From the NCBI GenBank assembly GCA_937880065.1, contig CALFMA010000402.1, positions 1-5,631 on the forward strand: a stretch of DNA of 5,631 nucleotides, given 5' to 3'. The translations under genes were made by a program, and so were the position numbers. This stretch comes from an uncultured Ruminococcus sp. GTDB taxonomy: Bacteria > Bacillota_A > Clostridia > Oscillospirales > Ruminococcaceae. The notes beneath the pieces were generated by a model. The model did not search any database and was not told where the DNA came from. It saw only the letters and a list, made by a program, of their open reading frames with translations. Below are positions 1 to 5,631 of the stretch, in pieces (the first letter of the stretch is position 1; every line of letters starts with the position of its first letter).

Positions 1-229
1 TTCTTAGTGTTTCACGAAAATATGCAGATGGTGTTACCAATAACCATACGTCCATATCTTCCAGATCATACGCATTTGTAGATACACGCAAATTTTCAGG
101 CATTGTAACACCTTCAAAATGCTTATACTCACCATCATAAGACCACAGTAACACATCTGAACCACCACGGGCCGATACCAACCCCAATGCCGTGCCCCAT
201 GCACCGGCACCAACTACGCCTACTTTCAT
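1..229 (-). CDS. gpsA: Glycerol-3-phosphate dehydrogenase [NAD(P)+], N-terminal part (runs off the window)
   Basis: Only the first 76 codons are present; the gene continues past position 1. The family reduces dihydroxyacetone phosphate to sn-glycerol 3-phosphate in the cytoplasm, the entry to phospholipid synthesis. The N-terminus has a Rossmann strand and glycine loop (VGVVGAGAWGTALG, residues 3-16), the second strand VLLW (26-29), MPENLRVST (43-51) and the strand VWLLVTPS (61-68), as in GpsA. The segment between the glycine loop and MPENL is about 11 residues shorter than in E. coli GpsA and lacks the usual N-x-x-YLP piece. The ATG at 229 has AAGGA 7 nt upstream and overlaps the TGA of the TPR gene as ATGA, suggesting translational coupling. 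Arginine codons are mostly CGT, as in the TPR gene and unlike the genes to the right. Another NAD-dependent dehydrogenase of this superfamily is possible but less likely. Confidence 0.85.
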   Translation of the reverse strand, partial: MKVGVVGAGAWGTALGLVSARGGSDVLLWSYDGEYKHFEGVTMPENLRVSTNAYDLEDMDVWLLVTPSAYFRETLR

Positions 230-1528
230 TTTATTTTCCTTAGTTTTCTTTCAATTTCAGGGACGACCACTAATCCATCATCAGATAAATCGATTGCACG
301 CATATATGCGTCACGGGCCTTGTCCGTATCGCCCACTGACATATATATGTCCCCCAGGTGCAGAAATAACGAAGAATGTGTCTGGGATACAGCACCAACA
401 CTTTCCATAACATCTAATGCCGCAATTGCCCCTTCTCGGGCTGCAACAACACAACCCAATGTGTCCCACGCAAGGATGTCTGTTGGGTTTTTCAAAATTA
501 AATTCATGGCACGTTCGTATGCCAGTTCTATTTCTGTATTTCGTGCAGCCCAAACCTGTGCCTGTAACGCATTTGTCTCGGCATCGGGGACCGCAGTATA
601 TTTCACTTAAATCTTGCTGGGCCGCATCATAATCACCAAACGCATAATAAATATATGCACGACTTTTTAAGAAAAATGCACGACTATCAGCATCTAAATA
701 TTCATTATCCAGTGCACGGTTTATAACCGCCAATGCCGCACGTTTATTTCCATTTTTAATATGATGCCCAACCAATTTGTTTATCGCAGGTACAAATAAA
801 GGCTGATACTTTAAAGCATGTTGCAAATCGTCTATATCACCCGTCTTTTCGGCGTTACGCAATACCGTGAACAGATAAAAAGGACTGTCCGTGCCGATTT
901 TATTGAAAAAATCAGCATAATTTCCGCCATTGGTGTAAAAAAACTGGCCTAAATAATAATTTATCGCGTCTGTATTCTGGGCAAATTCTGGGGCTGTAAC
1001 CTGGGCAAAACGCAACATTAATACAGCCATATCAGAATACATTAATATTTGGGTATGCGATACAGTTTGCGCCAAACTGAATGCCAATTGATTCTTGTAC
1101 CCAGAAAATACAGACCAATCAGGAATATTGTCGTAATCCAACATAAACATACCTGTTGGACGTGATGTGAATTCTTTTAACAATTTCCCTGCCCTGTCCA
1201 CCATATCATGGTGCGAATAAAACGACATTAGGTATAAATAGTCATTTATATTCATAAATTCAGGGGCAACCTTGTCAAAATGGGACGCAGCCGTTTCTAT
1301 ATCACCCAATTCAGCGTATATTTGCCCACGCACAAACGATTTCCATGACGCGTTTGTTGGCAAAGTGTCAATAAATTTAAACGTGTTGGTGCGCCAATCG
1401 TTTGCGATTGCCGACCATATGCGCAGTGGTGCCGCCAATGCAGACTCGTCATTTTTGTGTCGATTATGCAGTTCCTTCCAATTATCATTTTGAATCAAGT
1501 ACGCGTCATAAATCAACTGTGCCGGCAT
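226..1528 (-). pseudogene. TPR-repeat protein, 5' end replaced and frame disrupted near 595-606
   Basis: This is a protein of tetratricopeptide-like helical repeats with no recognised enzyme domain. In the first frame (1528 to about 600) TPR-like units are visible at WKSFVRGQIYAELGDIETAA and AFFLKSRAYIYYAFGDYDAA. Near 595-606 the sequence must change frame to continue: one base is extra or two are missing. The second frame (about 605 to 226) continues with LAYERAMNLILKNPTDILAW and LHLGDIYMSVGDTDKARDAY and ends in a basic tail before the TGA at 226, which overlaps the gpsA start. No native start is evident. The ATG at 1528 is in frame but has a purine run only about 2 nt away, and the frame is open upstream into the HAD gene. 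Twelve arginines counted by eye between 1530 and 600 are CGT 8, CGC 2, CGA 1, AGG 1. The break could be a sequencing error or genuine decay after the 5' end was lost. Confidence 0.7.
237..241 (-). promoter_or_regulatory. Ribosome binding site of gpsA
   Basis: AAGGA on the minus strand lies 7 nt before the ATG at 229. It sits inside the last codons of the TPR reading frame, so gpsA translation is probably coupled to translation of the TPR gene upstream. Confidence 0.6.
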
Positions 1529-2227
1529 ACCCTTTTCATTTTTTAATATTTTGGCCAGTCTTTCATCGGGAATGAGTGCAGTATCGGCAATATCAAGCAT
1601 TGAACAGTCAATTGTGGAATCCCCCGCCGCTATAATTCTGTCACAATTGAAATGCTCCGCAAACCGCTTTACACCATAGCCTTTATTGGAAACAGGCGGA
1701 AAATAATACATCTTGCTGCCGAAATAATCAACGGTAAGTTCAGTATTTCCCCTGCACTTCTCAGCCTCAGCAGCAGCGGATTCGCTGTCAAAAAAATGAA
1801 TGAACAGGAACATATCGTCCACAATTCTCACAGTTCTATAGCAGTCTTTTCCGCTGTATTCCTCATAAAGCCTGTTCAGCTCATCTCTGTGCAGATCTGT
1901 AAGCTGTTCCGACTCATTATACCAATTTTCTTCGGGAAATCCTTCTTTCAACAGTACCGCACCATTGCAGGTAAGGGCATATTTCGGAGTACAATCCGCA
2001 GGAAATTGTATCCGCTTATATTGCTCCACAGATCTTGTTGTAACAGGAAGCAGAATGATATTTTCATTTTCCGTAACCTTTTTTATAAGTTCACAGGCAG
2101 CAGGAGTGAAAAAACTCTGCTCCTTTCCGTTGAGAATTTCCGCACAAATATCACACTCACGGCTTATGCGGTGAGAAATCAAAAGAGTGTTATCAAGGTC
2201 ACAGGCAAAAAGTATTTTTTCTTTCAT
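311..2227 (-). CDS. HAD-family phosphatase (residues 1 to about 231) read through into a TPR protein
   Basis: The 638-codon frame is a fusion. Residues 1 to about 231 are a HAD hydrolase with an inserted C2-type cap. Motif I is DLDNT (nucleophile D10, acid/base D12), motif II is at T63/T64 in LLPVTTRS, the motif III lysine is probably K182, and motif IV is GDSTID (D203, D207). All catalytic motifs are present. This HAD family is the usual partner of PRTase-TRSP, StiP and C-C lyase genes and probably dephosphorylates a pathway intermediate; that role is inference. The family typically runs to about 260-280 residues, so the C-terminal end is probably missing. From about residue 232 the protein is the TPR segment, and residues after about 545 are out-of-frame translation. 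Twelve arginines in the HAD part are AGA 6, AGG 2, CGG 2, CGC 1, CGT 1, unlike the TPR part. The ATG at 2227 overlaps the StiP TGA by one base and has no clear ribosome binding site, so it is probably coupled. Confidence 0.8.
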   Translation of the reverse strand: MKEKILFACDLDNTLLISHRISRECDICAEILNGKEQSFFTPAACELIKKVTENENIILLPVTTRSVEQYKRIQFPADCTPKYALTCNGAVLLKEGFPEENWYNESEQLTDLHRDELNRLYEEYSGKDCYRTVRIVDDMFLFIHFFDSESAAAEAEKCRGNTELTVDYFGSKMYYFPPVSNKGYGVKRFAEHFNCDRIIAAGDSTIDCSMLDIADTALIPDERLAKILKNEKGMPAQLIYDAYLIQNDNWKELHNRHKNDESALAAPLRIWSAIANDWRTNTFKFIDTLPTNASWKSFVRGQIYAELGDIETAASHFDKVAPEFMNINDYLYLMSFYSHHDMVDRAGKLLKEFTSRPTGMFMLDYDNIPDWSVFSGYKNQLAFSLAQTVSHTQILMYSDMAVLMLRFAQVTAPEFAQNTDAINYYLGQFFYTNGGNYADFFNKIGTDSPFYLFTVLRNAEKTGDIDDLQHALKYQPLFVPAINKLVGHHIKNGNKRAALAVINRALDNEYLDADSRAFFLKSRAYIYYAFGDYDAAQQDLSEIYCGPRCRDKCVTGTGLGCTKYRNRTGIRTCHEFNFEKPNRHPCVGHIGLCCCSPRRGNCGIRCYGKCWCCIPDTFFVISAPGGHIYVSGRYGQGP

Positions 2228-3282
2228 CAGTTATCTGCAAGTTTTCGGATTATTCCGCAAGCCTTATAATTTTCAAGTGGATATTCCTCAACTGCAACTC
2301 CTTTCTCTGCGGCAAGCTGATATATATGACCGAGATTTTCTCTGTCGTCAAGGCTGTGAACAAGCACTTTGTCGGGAATTCTTCTCAGCAGTACTCTTGT
2401 AGTTTCGCCAATACTCGGCTTTACAAGATTTATATTATCAATTGCCAGATGTTCTGCAATGCGGTAAGTTTCAGCAAGTCCGCTGCCCTGCACCCTATCT
2501 TTACCGACGCAATCGCAGCTTTCATCAAATCTGAAACAGCTTTCCACTGCATCTATAAAATCATATGTAAGGTCATATTCCTCGAATTCCTCATAATAAA
2601 CCGCACCGTGAAAATCATTTTCGCCGATAATATCACTTCGCAGAAATGTGCGGCTGATAAGTCCCGAAACGGTAGAATTCAGGCAGGAATTCGGAATGAG
2701 GAAATCCTCAGCTGTACCGCATTTTTCTGCAACTCCCGCAGGGTCGGAAAGAACAGCAATTCCCGTGCATATTTCAGGGAAATCAGCCATAGCTTCGTTG
2801 AGCTGACGCTGAATTGCACCCTTTCCTGTCCAGCCGTCCACAAACTGAATCTGCTCCGCCTTATGCTTTGACAGAATAAATTTAATGGCATTTTTATCAA
2901 TTCCCCTGCCCCTTATAATTGACACGGAATAGTGCGGAACTTCAATTTTATACTTCTTTTCAAGATAACGCTTTATGAGAATTCCCACAGGTGTACCTGC
3001 CCTTGCAAGGGAAACAATCACAGGCTTTCCCCCACGGTCAGAATAAATTCTATCCGCTGCTATGCCCACAGCTTTTGCCGTAATATCAGCATTTCTGCTA
3101 AGTGCATCTCTGTAAGCGGAGAGATATTTTTCAGAGGGAGGGTATTCTCGTGGCAGCATTTCGCAATAGCCTATTCCGCTTTGTATGAGTCTTTCTCGAA
3201 TGTCATTTTCAAGGGGTTCAACCTGCCCTGTAATGTCCTTTAAGAGCAAAGTAACGTCCTTTTCTTTATACGTACTTTTCAC
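2227..3282 (-). CDS. StiP-family protein: phosphoribosyltransferase-like domain with C-terminal PELOTA RNA-binding domain
   Basis: The protein has 351 residues. It matches the family named both 'cysteine protease StiP' and PRTase_1, followed by a PELOTA_1 domain. Visible signatures are SLARAGTP (91-98), IRGRGID (123-129), the PRPP-loop-like FVDGWTGKGA (147-156), LSDPAGVAEKCGT (178-190) and LNSTVSGLISRT (201-212). The C-terminal part (about 287-348), starting VKPSIGETTRVLLRR, matches the PELOTA module, a fold related to ribosomal L7Ae-type RNA binders. I see no obvious protease triad, and the fold prediction favours a PRTase that adds or removes a ribose-phosphate, possibly on an RNA-bound or nucleoside-like substrate. 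The start is GTG at 3282, just after the TAG of the lyase gene and 7 nt after AAAGGAG; the next internal ATG would remove about 40 residues. It is the third gene of the tight operon. Substrate and product are unknown. Confidence 0.88.
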   Translation of the reverse strand: MKSTYKEKDVTLLLKDITGQVEPLENDIRERLIQSGIGYCEMLPREYPPSEKYLSAYRDALSRNADITAKAVGIAADRIYSDRGGKPVIVSLARAGTPVGILIKRYLEKKYKIEVPHYSVSIIRGRGIDKNAIKFILSKHKAEQIQFVDGWTGKGAIQRQLNEAMADFPEICTGIAVLSDPAGVAEKCGTAEDFLIPNSCLNSTVSGLISRTFLRSDIIGENDFHGAVYYEEFEEYDLTYDFIDAVESCFRFDESCDCVGKDRVQGSGLAETYRIAEHLAIDNINLVKPSIGETTRVLLRRIPDKVLVHSLDDRENLGHIYQLAAEKGVAVEEYPLENYKACGIIRKLADN

Positions 3283-3283
3283 A

Positions 3284-4249
3284 CTATTTCTCCTTTACCC
3301 CATATATACGGCTTAGAATCTGAACTCTTTCTGCCCATTTATTATGACAATTTTTCTCGTTCATACGTGAACCGCTGTCGCTTTTCATTACTCCGAAATC
3401 TTTTTCCTCCCAACCGAGGATTGACTTCATATCCGCATAATCCTCCGCTGTGACTTTGAGGCTGTCATAAATCAAAGGCAGCTGTGAGGGATGAATGGCG
3501 GTTTTACCGATAAAGCCGTTTATTCTGTCAAATTCAAGTTCTTTTTTCAAGCCTGCCGCCCATTTATCATTCTTGTCATTTTCAAAATATTCCCACACGG
3601 GACCTGATACAACGAACTCCCTTGCGAAAACATTAACAATGTCAACGAGAATATCACGGACTACGCCCACATCATAAATAGTCTGATTTACAGAACGCCT
3701 TAAACCGTAGAGATTGCAGAAATCATTTCCGCCCACACGGACATTGAGAATATACTCCTTTGCTGATAAAAGCAATTCTCTTATGGCTGTAAGCTGAGAA
3801 ATTCTCGCTGTTCCGTCTGCGATTGCCGAACTTTCAAGAATGGGCATAGCATAGACGGGCTGTTCACTTCCGCTGTTGATTTTTCGCAGAATATCAATAT
3901 ATTCCCTGCCGTTTGTCATATCAAATTTAGGGAGAATATATCCTGTAAAAACATCGGAATAAGCTTTGAGTTTTTCGCTTAACCTATCGAGATGAAGGGG
4001 ATTTCTCACTCTTATGAAAATAAGGGGAAGTTCCTCTTTTCCCTGTAATTTTTCCAATGTCTTTATGAGTGTATCCTCAGCTTTTTCCAAGGCAGATTCC
4101 ATAATTGCATCTTCAAGGCATAAAGCTACAGATGTCAGATATTCATAGGAATTATCAAGAATTTTATCGGCAATAGTTTCATTTATTGCTGGAGTATAGA
4201 GCAATCCCCCAAGCATATAGGGCAGCTGCTCACTATTAATTTTAGTCAT
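3284..4249 (-). CDS. TIM-barrel C-C bond lyase (HpcH/HpaI aldolase / citrate lyase beta-like)
   Basis: The protein has 321 residues and corresponds to the C-C_Bond_Lyase family found with PRTase-TRSP and StiP genes. HpcH/citrate-lyase features appear in order: LCLEDAI (43-49, acidic pair E46/D47), IRVRNP (79-84, substrate-type arginines), LPKFD (106-110), the metal-ligand-type glutamate in PILES (E139), VGGNDFCN (172-179) and the C-terminal signature GFIGKTAIHPSQ (245-256). Relatives cleave or form C-C bonds in acyl-CoA or oxo-acid substrates using Mg2+. The substrate here is unknown; in the proposed Ter-linked pathway it would remodel the ribose-derived intermediate or supply a small carbon unit. 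The ATG at 4249 overlaps the PRTase TGA as ATGA, with a GAGG about 10 nt upstream. The stop lies just before the StiP GTG. Codon use matches its operon neighbours. Confidence 0.88.
   Translation of the reverse strand: MTKINSEQLPYMLGGLLYTPAINETIADKILDNSYEYLTSVALCLEDAIMESALEKAEDTLIKTLEKLQGKEELPLIFIRVRNPLHLDRLSEKLKAYSDVFTGYILPKFDMTNGREYIDILRKINSGSEQPVYAMPILESSAIADGTARISQLTAIRELLLSAKEYILNVRVGGNDFCNLYGLRRSVNQTIYDVGVVRDILVDIVNVFAREFVVSGPVWEYFENDKNDKWAAGLKKELEFDRINGFIGKTAIHPSQLPLIYDSLKVTAEDYADMKSILGWEEKDFGVMKSDSGSRMNEKNCHNKWAERVQILSRIYGVKEK
3290..3296 (-). promoter_or_regulatory. Ribosome binding site deciding a GTG start for the StiP-family gene
   Basis: AAAGGAG on the minus strand lies 7 nt before the GTG at 3282 and overlaps the last codons of the lyase gene. 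No ATG is in frame nearby, so this strong site supports the GTG start. Confidence 0.75.
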
Positions 4250-5373
4250 CTACAATATCCCTCGTCCTCATTTTCCCATTTTATGACGTGTATGTTTTCG
4301 TTTCCACAGCTCTCCAAAGCATTTACAAGGCAATTTACACCCTTATCTGACTTGCAGGGGGAATCCGTAATAATCAGCACACTATCATATTTTTTCAGGT
4401 CATAAATAAATGTAATTCTCTCATCATCGTAAAGGCTCAGAAGTTCATATCGCCGATGCAGGGGATATTTTTCCTCACGGCTAACAGTTATGGGGCTTCG
4501 TGTAGTTGAATGGCATCTCACATTATAGCCTGCATTTTCAAATTGTGCGGCAACATAAAGTGCAGGAAACATACATTCCTCTGTGCCAAGTACAAGGAGA
4601 TTTTCGCCATTTTCCCTGTCGATTAAGGACTTTACGCTGTCATATAAATTGCCGCAGGCTTTTGTATAATCACCGCTTGAAACAAGCTTTCTGGAATTAA
4701 GTCCCCCCGATATGCATTTCACATCTGTGGGATTTTCCGTTTTTCCGCTGTTATGGGAAAAATAATCACCGTCATTGCAATATTTCTCTGCAATTTCCGT
4801 ATAACCGCTGTGGTCTGTTTTCACAAGATAGTGTATGCCGATGTTTCGTTCACGGTAATTGTCACGGGACTGCTCGTCCATACCATTGAGAAGTGAGGCA
4901 ACTGAAAATTCAACTTTTCCGCCGTATTCCCTGTCAATTATATCCACAATTTTCAGAATTGTATTACCCGTGGTAACCTCGTCCTCAATAAACACAATGC
5001 GGTCGATTTCTAAAATCACTTCATCAAGGGAATTTCTGACAAGCTTCTGCTCCGTGGCGTGACTGTGGGATTCCGTGAAATACAGCCATTCCACACCCTC
5101 AATATTCTCCCTTGTAGTCTGCATATACAGCGTGTCAAGCTTAGATGCCACCGCCATACCGATAGCCGTTGCAGTTTCCGCAAAGCCGATAAGCAGCAGT
5201 TTTTCGTCCTTGTAAGCCTCACGGACAATATCCGCAAGAGCATCTGTCATACCGAAAAAATCCGAGGGTTTCACGGGGATATGCTTTCCCTGTAAGCGAT
5301 TTACCACAAGATATTTTCGTTTTGTGTTATTATCTCTTGCCGCAATTGCCGCAAGTTTTTCTTCCGTATACAT
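4246..5373 (-). CDS. Phosphoribosyltransferase with C-terminal TRSP domain
   Basis: The protein has 375 residues and is the first gene of the operon. Using the 5373 start, the N-terminal PRTase_2-type domain has GFAETA (63-68) and the PRPP-binding loop RIVFIEDEVTTGNT (125-138), with the acidic ED pair typical of type I phosphoribosyltransferases. After a linker around residues 205-235, the TRSP domain carries GTEECMFPAL (263-272) and the tetrapeptide TRSP itself at 291-294, then ITDSP near 335-339. The family is predicted to make a nucleoside-like compound from PRPP together with the lyase, StiP and HAD proteins encoded downstream; no reaction is proven from the sequence. I chose ATG 5373 because AAGGAG lies 9 nt upstream. 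An in-frame ATG at 5400 would add nine residues (MKRYKEIGI) but abuts the leader hairpin. The TGA overlaps the lyase ATG by 4 nt. It is cytoplasmic, with no signal peptide or membrane segment. Confidence 0.88.
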   Translation of the reverse strand: MYTEEKLAAIAARDNNTKRKYLVVNRLQGKHIPVKPSDFFGMTDALADIVREAYKDEKLLLIGFAETATAIGMAVASKLDTLYMQTTRENIEGVEWLYFTESHSHATEQKLVRNSLDEVILEIDRIVFIEDEVTTGNTILKIVDIIDREYGGKVEFSVASLLNGMDEQSRDNYRERNIGIHYLVKTDHSGYTEIAEKYCNDGDYFSHNSGKTENPTDVKCISGGLNSRKLVSSGDYTKACGNLYDSVKSLIDRENGENLLVLGTEECMFPALYVAAQFENAGYNVRCHSTTRSPITVSREEKYPLHRRYELLSLYDDERITFIYDLKKYDSVLIITDSPCKSDKGVNCLVNALESCGNENIHVIKWENEDEGYCR

Positions 5374-5382
5374 AATCCCTAT

Positions 5383-5388
5383 CTCCTT
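5383..5388 (-). promoter_or_regulatory. Ribosome binding site deciding the PRTase start
   Basis: AAGGAG on the minus strand lies 9 nt before the ATG at 5373. It is a perfect Firmicutes-type site and favours 5373 over the upstream in-frame ATG at 5400, whose only candidate site (GAGG) lies inside a hairpin arm. Confidence 0.75.
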
Positions 5389-5402
5389 ATATCTTTTCAT
5401 AA

Positions 5403-5454
5403 GGGAACCTCTAAAAACTTCCTCACGACTGAATTTCGGTTTTTAGAGAACCCC
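5403..5454 (-). promoter_or_regulatory. Leader hairpin C, next to the upstream ATG
   Basis: Inverted repeat with 16-nt arms (5403-5418 and 5439-5454) around a 20-nt loop. As minus-strand RNA, 15 of 16 positions pair, two of them G-U. No U-run follows, so it does not look like an intrinsic terminator. It ends 2 nt before the ATG at 5400 and 14 nt before the AAGGAG of the PRTase gene, a place where folding could affect translation. It could instead be part of an inserted repeat. Confidence 0.6.
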
Positions 5455-5460
5455 ATAAAT

Positions 5461-5522
5461 TATTGCTCCGCCAATTATACTTTGCCGATTATTTAATGGC
5501 AAAGTGTAGCTGGGGAGCAATA
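5461..5522 (-). promoter_or_regulatory. Leader hairpin B, long imperfect stem
   Basis: Inverted repeat with arms 5461-5486 and 5498-5522 around an 11-nt AT-rich loop. The stem has an outer block of 9 pairs (TATTGCTCC with GGAGCAATA), an inner block ending TTTGCC/GGCAAA, and one bulge plus about two mismatches between. It is the most stable-looking of the three leader hairpins. No U-run follows on either strand. Confidence 0.65.
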
Positions 5523-5531
5523 CTTTTTAGA

Positions 5532-5562
5532 AGTAAAAACCGCAATAAATGCAGTTTCTACT
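5532..5562 (-). promoter_or_regulatory. Leader hairpin A, first in the transcript
   Basis: Arms 5532-5543 and 5551-5562 are 12 nt each around a 7-nt loop. As minus-strand RNA all 12 positions pair, two as G-U wobble; as plus-strand RNA those two positions become A-C mismatches. The wobble-only closure hints that the minus-strand transcript is the relevant molecule. Confidence 0.55.
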
Positions 5563-5576
5563 CCTTATTGATTGGT

Positions 5577-5606
5577 ATTATAGTGAACGTCAAATATAAT
5601 TTGACA
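5577..5606 (-). promoter_or_regulatory. Possible operon promoter within the palindrome
   Basis: On the minus strand 5582-5577 reads TATAAT, a perfect -10 box, but the hexamer 17-18 nt upstream matches TTGACA poorly. Transcription from here would start near 5570 and give a leader of roughly 200 nt containing hairpins A, B and C. The weak -35 suggests help from an activator or a different true promoter beyond the window. Confidence 0.3.
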
Positions 5607-5617
5607 TTCACTATAAT
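5577..5617. promoter_or_regulatory. 41-bp near-perfect palindrome, probable operator
   Basis: Two 19-nt arms (5577-5595 and 5599-5617) flank a 3-nt centre and match with one mismatch. The arm core is TATAGTGAACGTCAAAT. It lies upstream of the operon leader and overlaps the best -10 box, as expected of a dimeric repressor or activator site. The regulator is not in the window. It lacks the GC-rich stem and U-run of a terminator. Confidence 0.55.
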
Positions 5618-5631
5618 TAATGATTTAAAGT

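Noticed and set aside
311..595. Cysteine-rich C-terminal tail of the 638-residue HAD-TPR frame, resembling a zinc-binding domain
   Set aside because: TPR-like sequence continues in the other frame over the same bases, so this tail is out-of-frame translation after the disruption near 600.
1652..2269. A 205-codon open frame on the plus strand
   Set aside because: It lies antisense to the HAD gene with its complete motif set, has no ribosome binding site I can see and no recognisable domain.
2326..2871. A 181-codon open frame on the plus strand
   Set aside because: It is antisense to the conserved C-terminal half of the StiP-PELOTA gene; its composition looks like a shadow of that gene.
2227..3282. 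Taking the StiP-family name as proof of a cysteine protease
   Set aside because: No Cys-His protease motif stands out, whereas a PRPP-loop-like segment and a PELOTA domain do; PRTase-like function is the better reading.
5403..5562. Leader hairpins as intrinsic terminators of an upstream gene or the operon
   Set aside because: None is followed by a T-run on either strand, and on the minus strand all lie between the probable promoter and the first gene.
5601..5617. TTGACA and TATAAT on the plus strand as a promoter
   Set aside because: The hexamers are only 5 nt apart, far from the 16-18 nt needed; they are parts of the palindrome arm.
5403..5617. CRISPR array or tandem repeat
   Set aside because: The repeats are inverted, differ from one another in sequence and have no regular direct-repeat spacing.

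Overview
All genes in this window lie on the minus strand. The window joins two stretches of DNA that look unlike each other, meeting near position 1530. The right part (about 1530-5631) looks clostridial, perhaps a gut Ruminococcus- or Oscillospiraceae-type organism. It has AGA/AGG-rich arginine codons, strong AAGGAG ribosome binding sites and tightly overlapping genes. The left part (1 to about 1530) has CGT/CGC arginine codons and a TPR protein coupled to gpsA, and looks more like a gut alphaproteobacterium. The taxonomic guesses are inference from protein and codon style; the change in codon use is visible directly.

Reading in the direction of transcription (right to left), the window opens with a 41-bp near-perfect palindrome (5577-5617) carrying a possible -10 box. 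A leader of roughly 200 nt follows, with three successive hairpins (5532-5562, 5461-5522, 5403-5454). Next come four genes that overlap or nearly touch: a PRTase with a TRSP domain (4246-5373), a TIM-barrel C-C bond lyase of the HpcH/HpaI/citrate-lyase type (3284-4249), a StiP/PRTase_1 protein with a C-terminal PELOTA domain (2227-3282), and a HAD phosphatase (from 2227 leftward). This set matches the biosynthetic module that comparative genomics linked to the TerD/TerC stress-response systems and proposed to make a nucleoside-like metabolite (Anantharaman, Iyer and Aravind, 2012). The product is not known. The TerD/TerC and ATP-grasp genes that often accompany it are not in this window.

The HAD reading frame runs without a stop into a TPR protein at about residue 231-234, where codon use also changes. 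The TPR gene has a frame disruption near 595-606; its true C-terminus continues in another frame to 226 and overlaps the start of a partial gpsA (1-229). The fusion is either a real recombination or insertion scar or a chimeric assembly join, and the sequence alone cannot settle which. The most interesting candidates for new biology are the structured leader with possible alternative pairing, the palindromic operator, and the module itself as a stand-alone operon.
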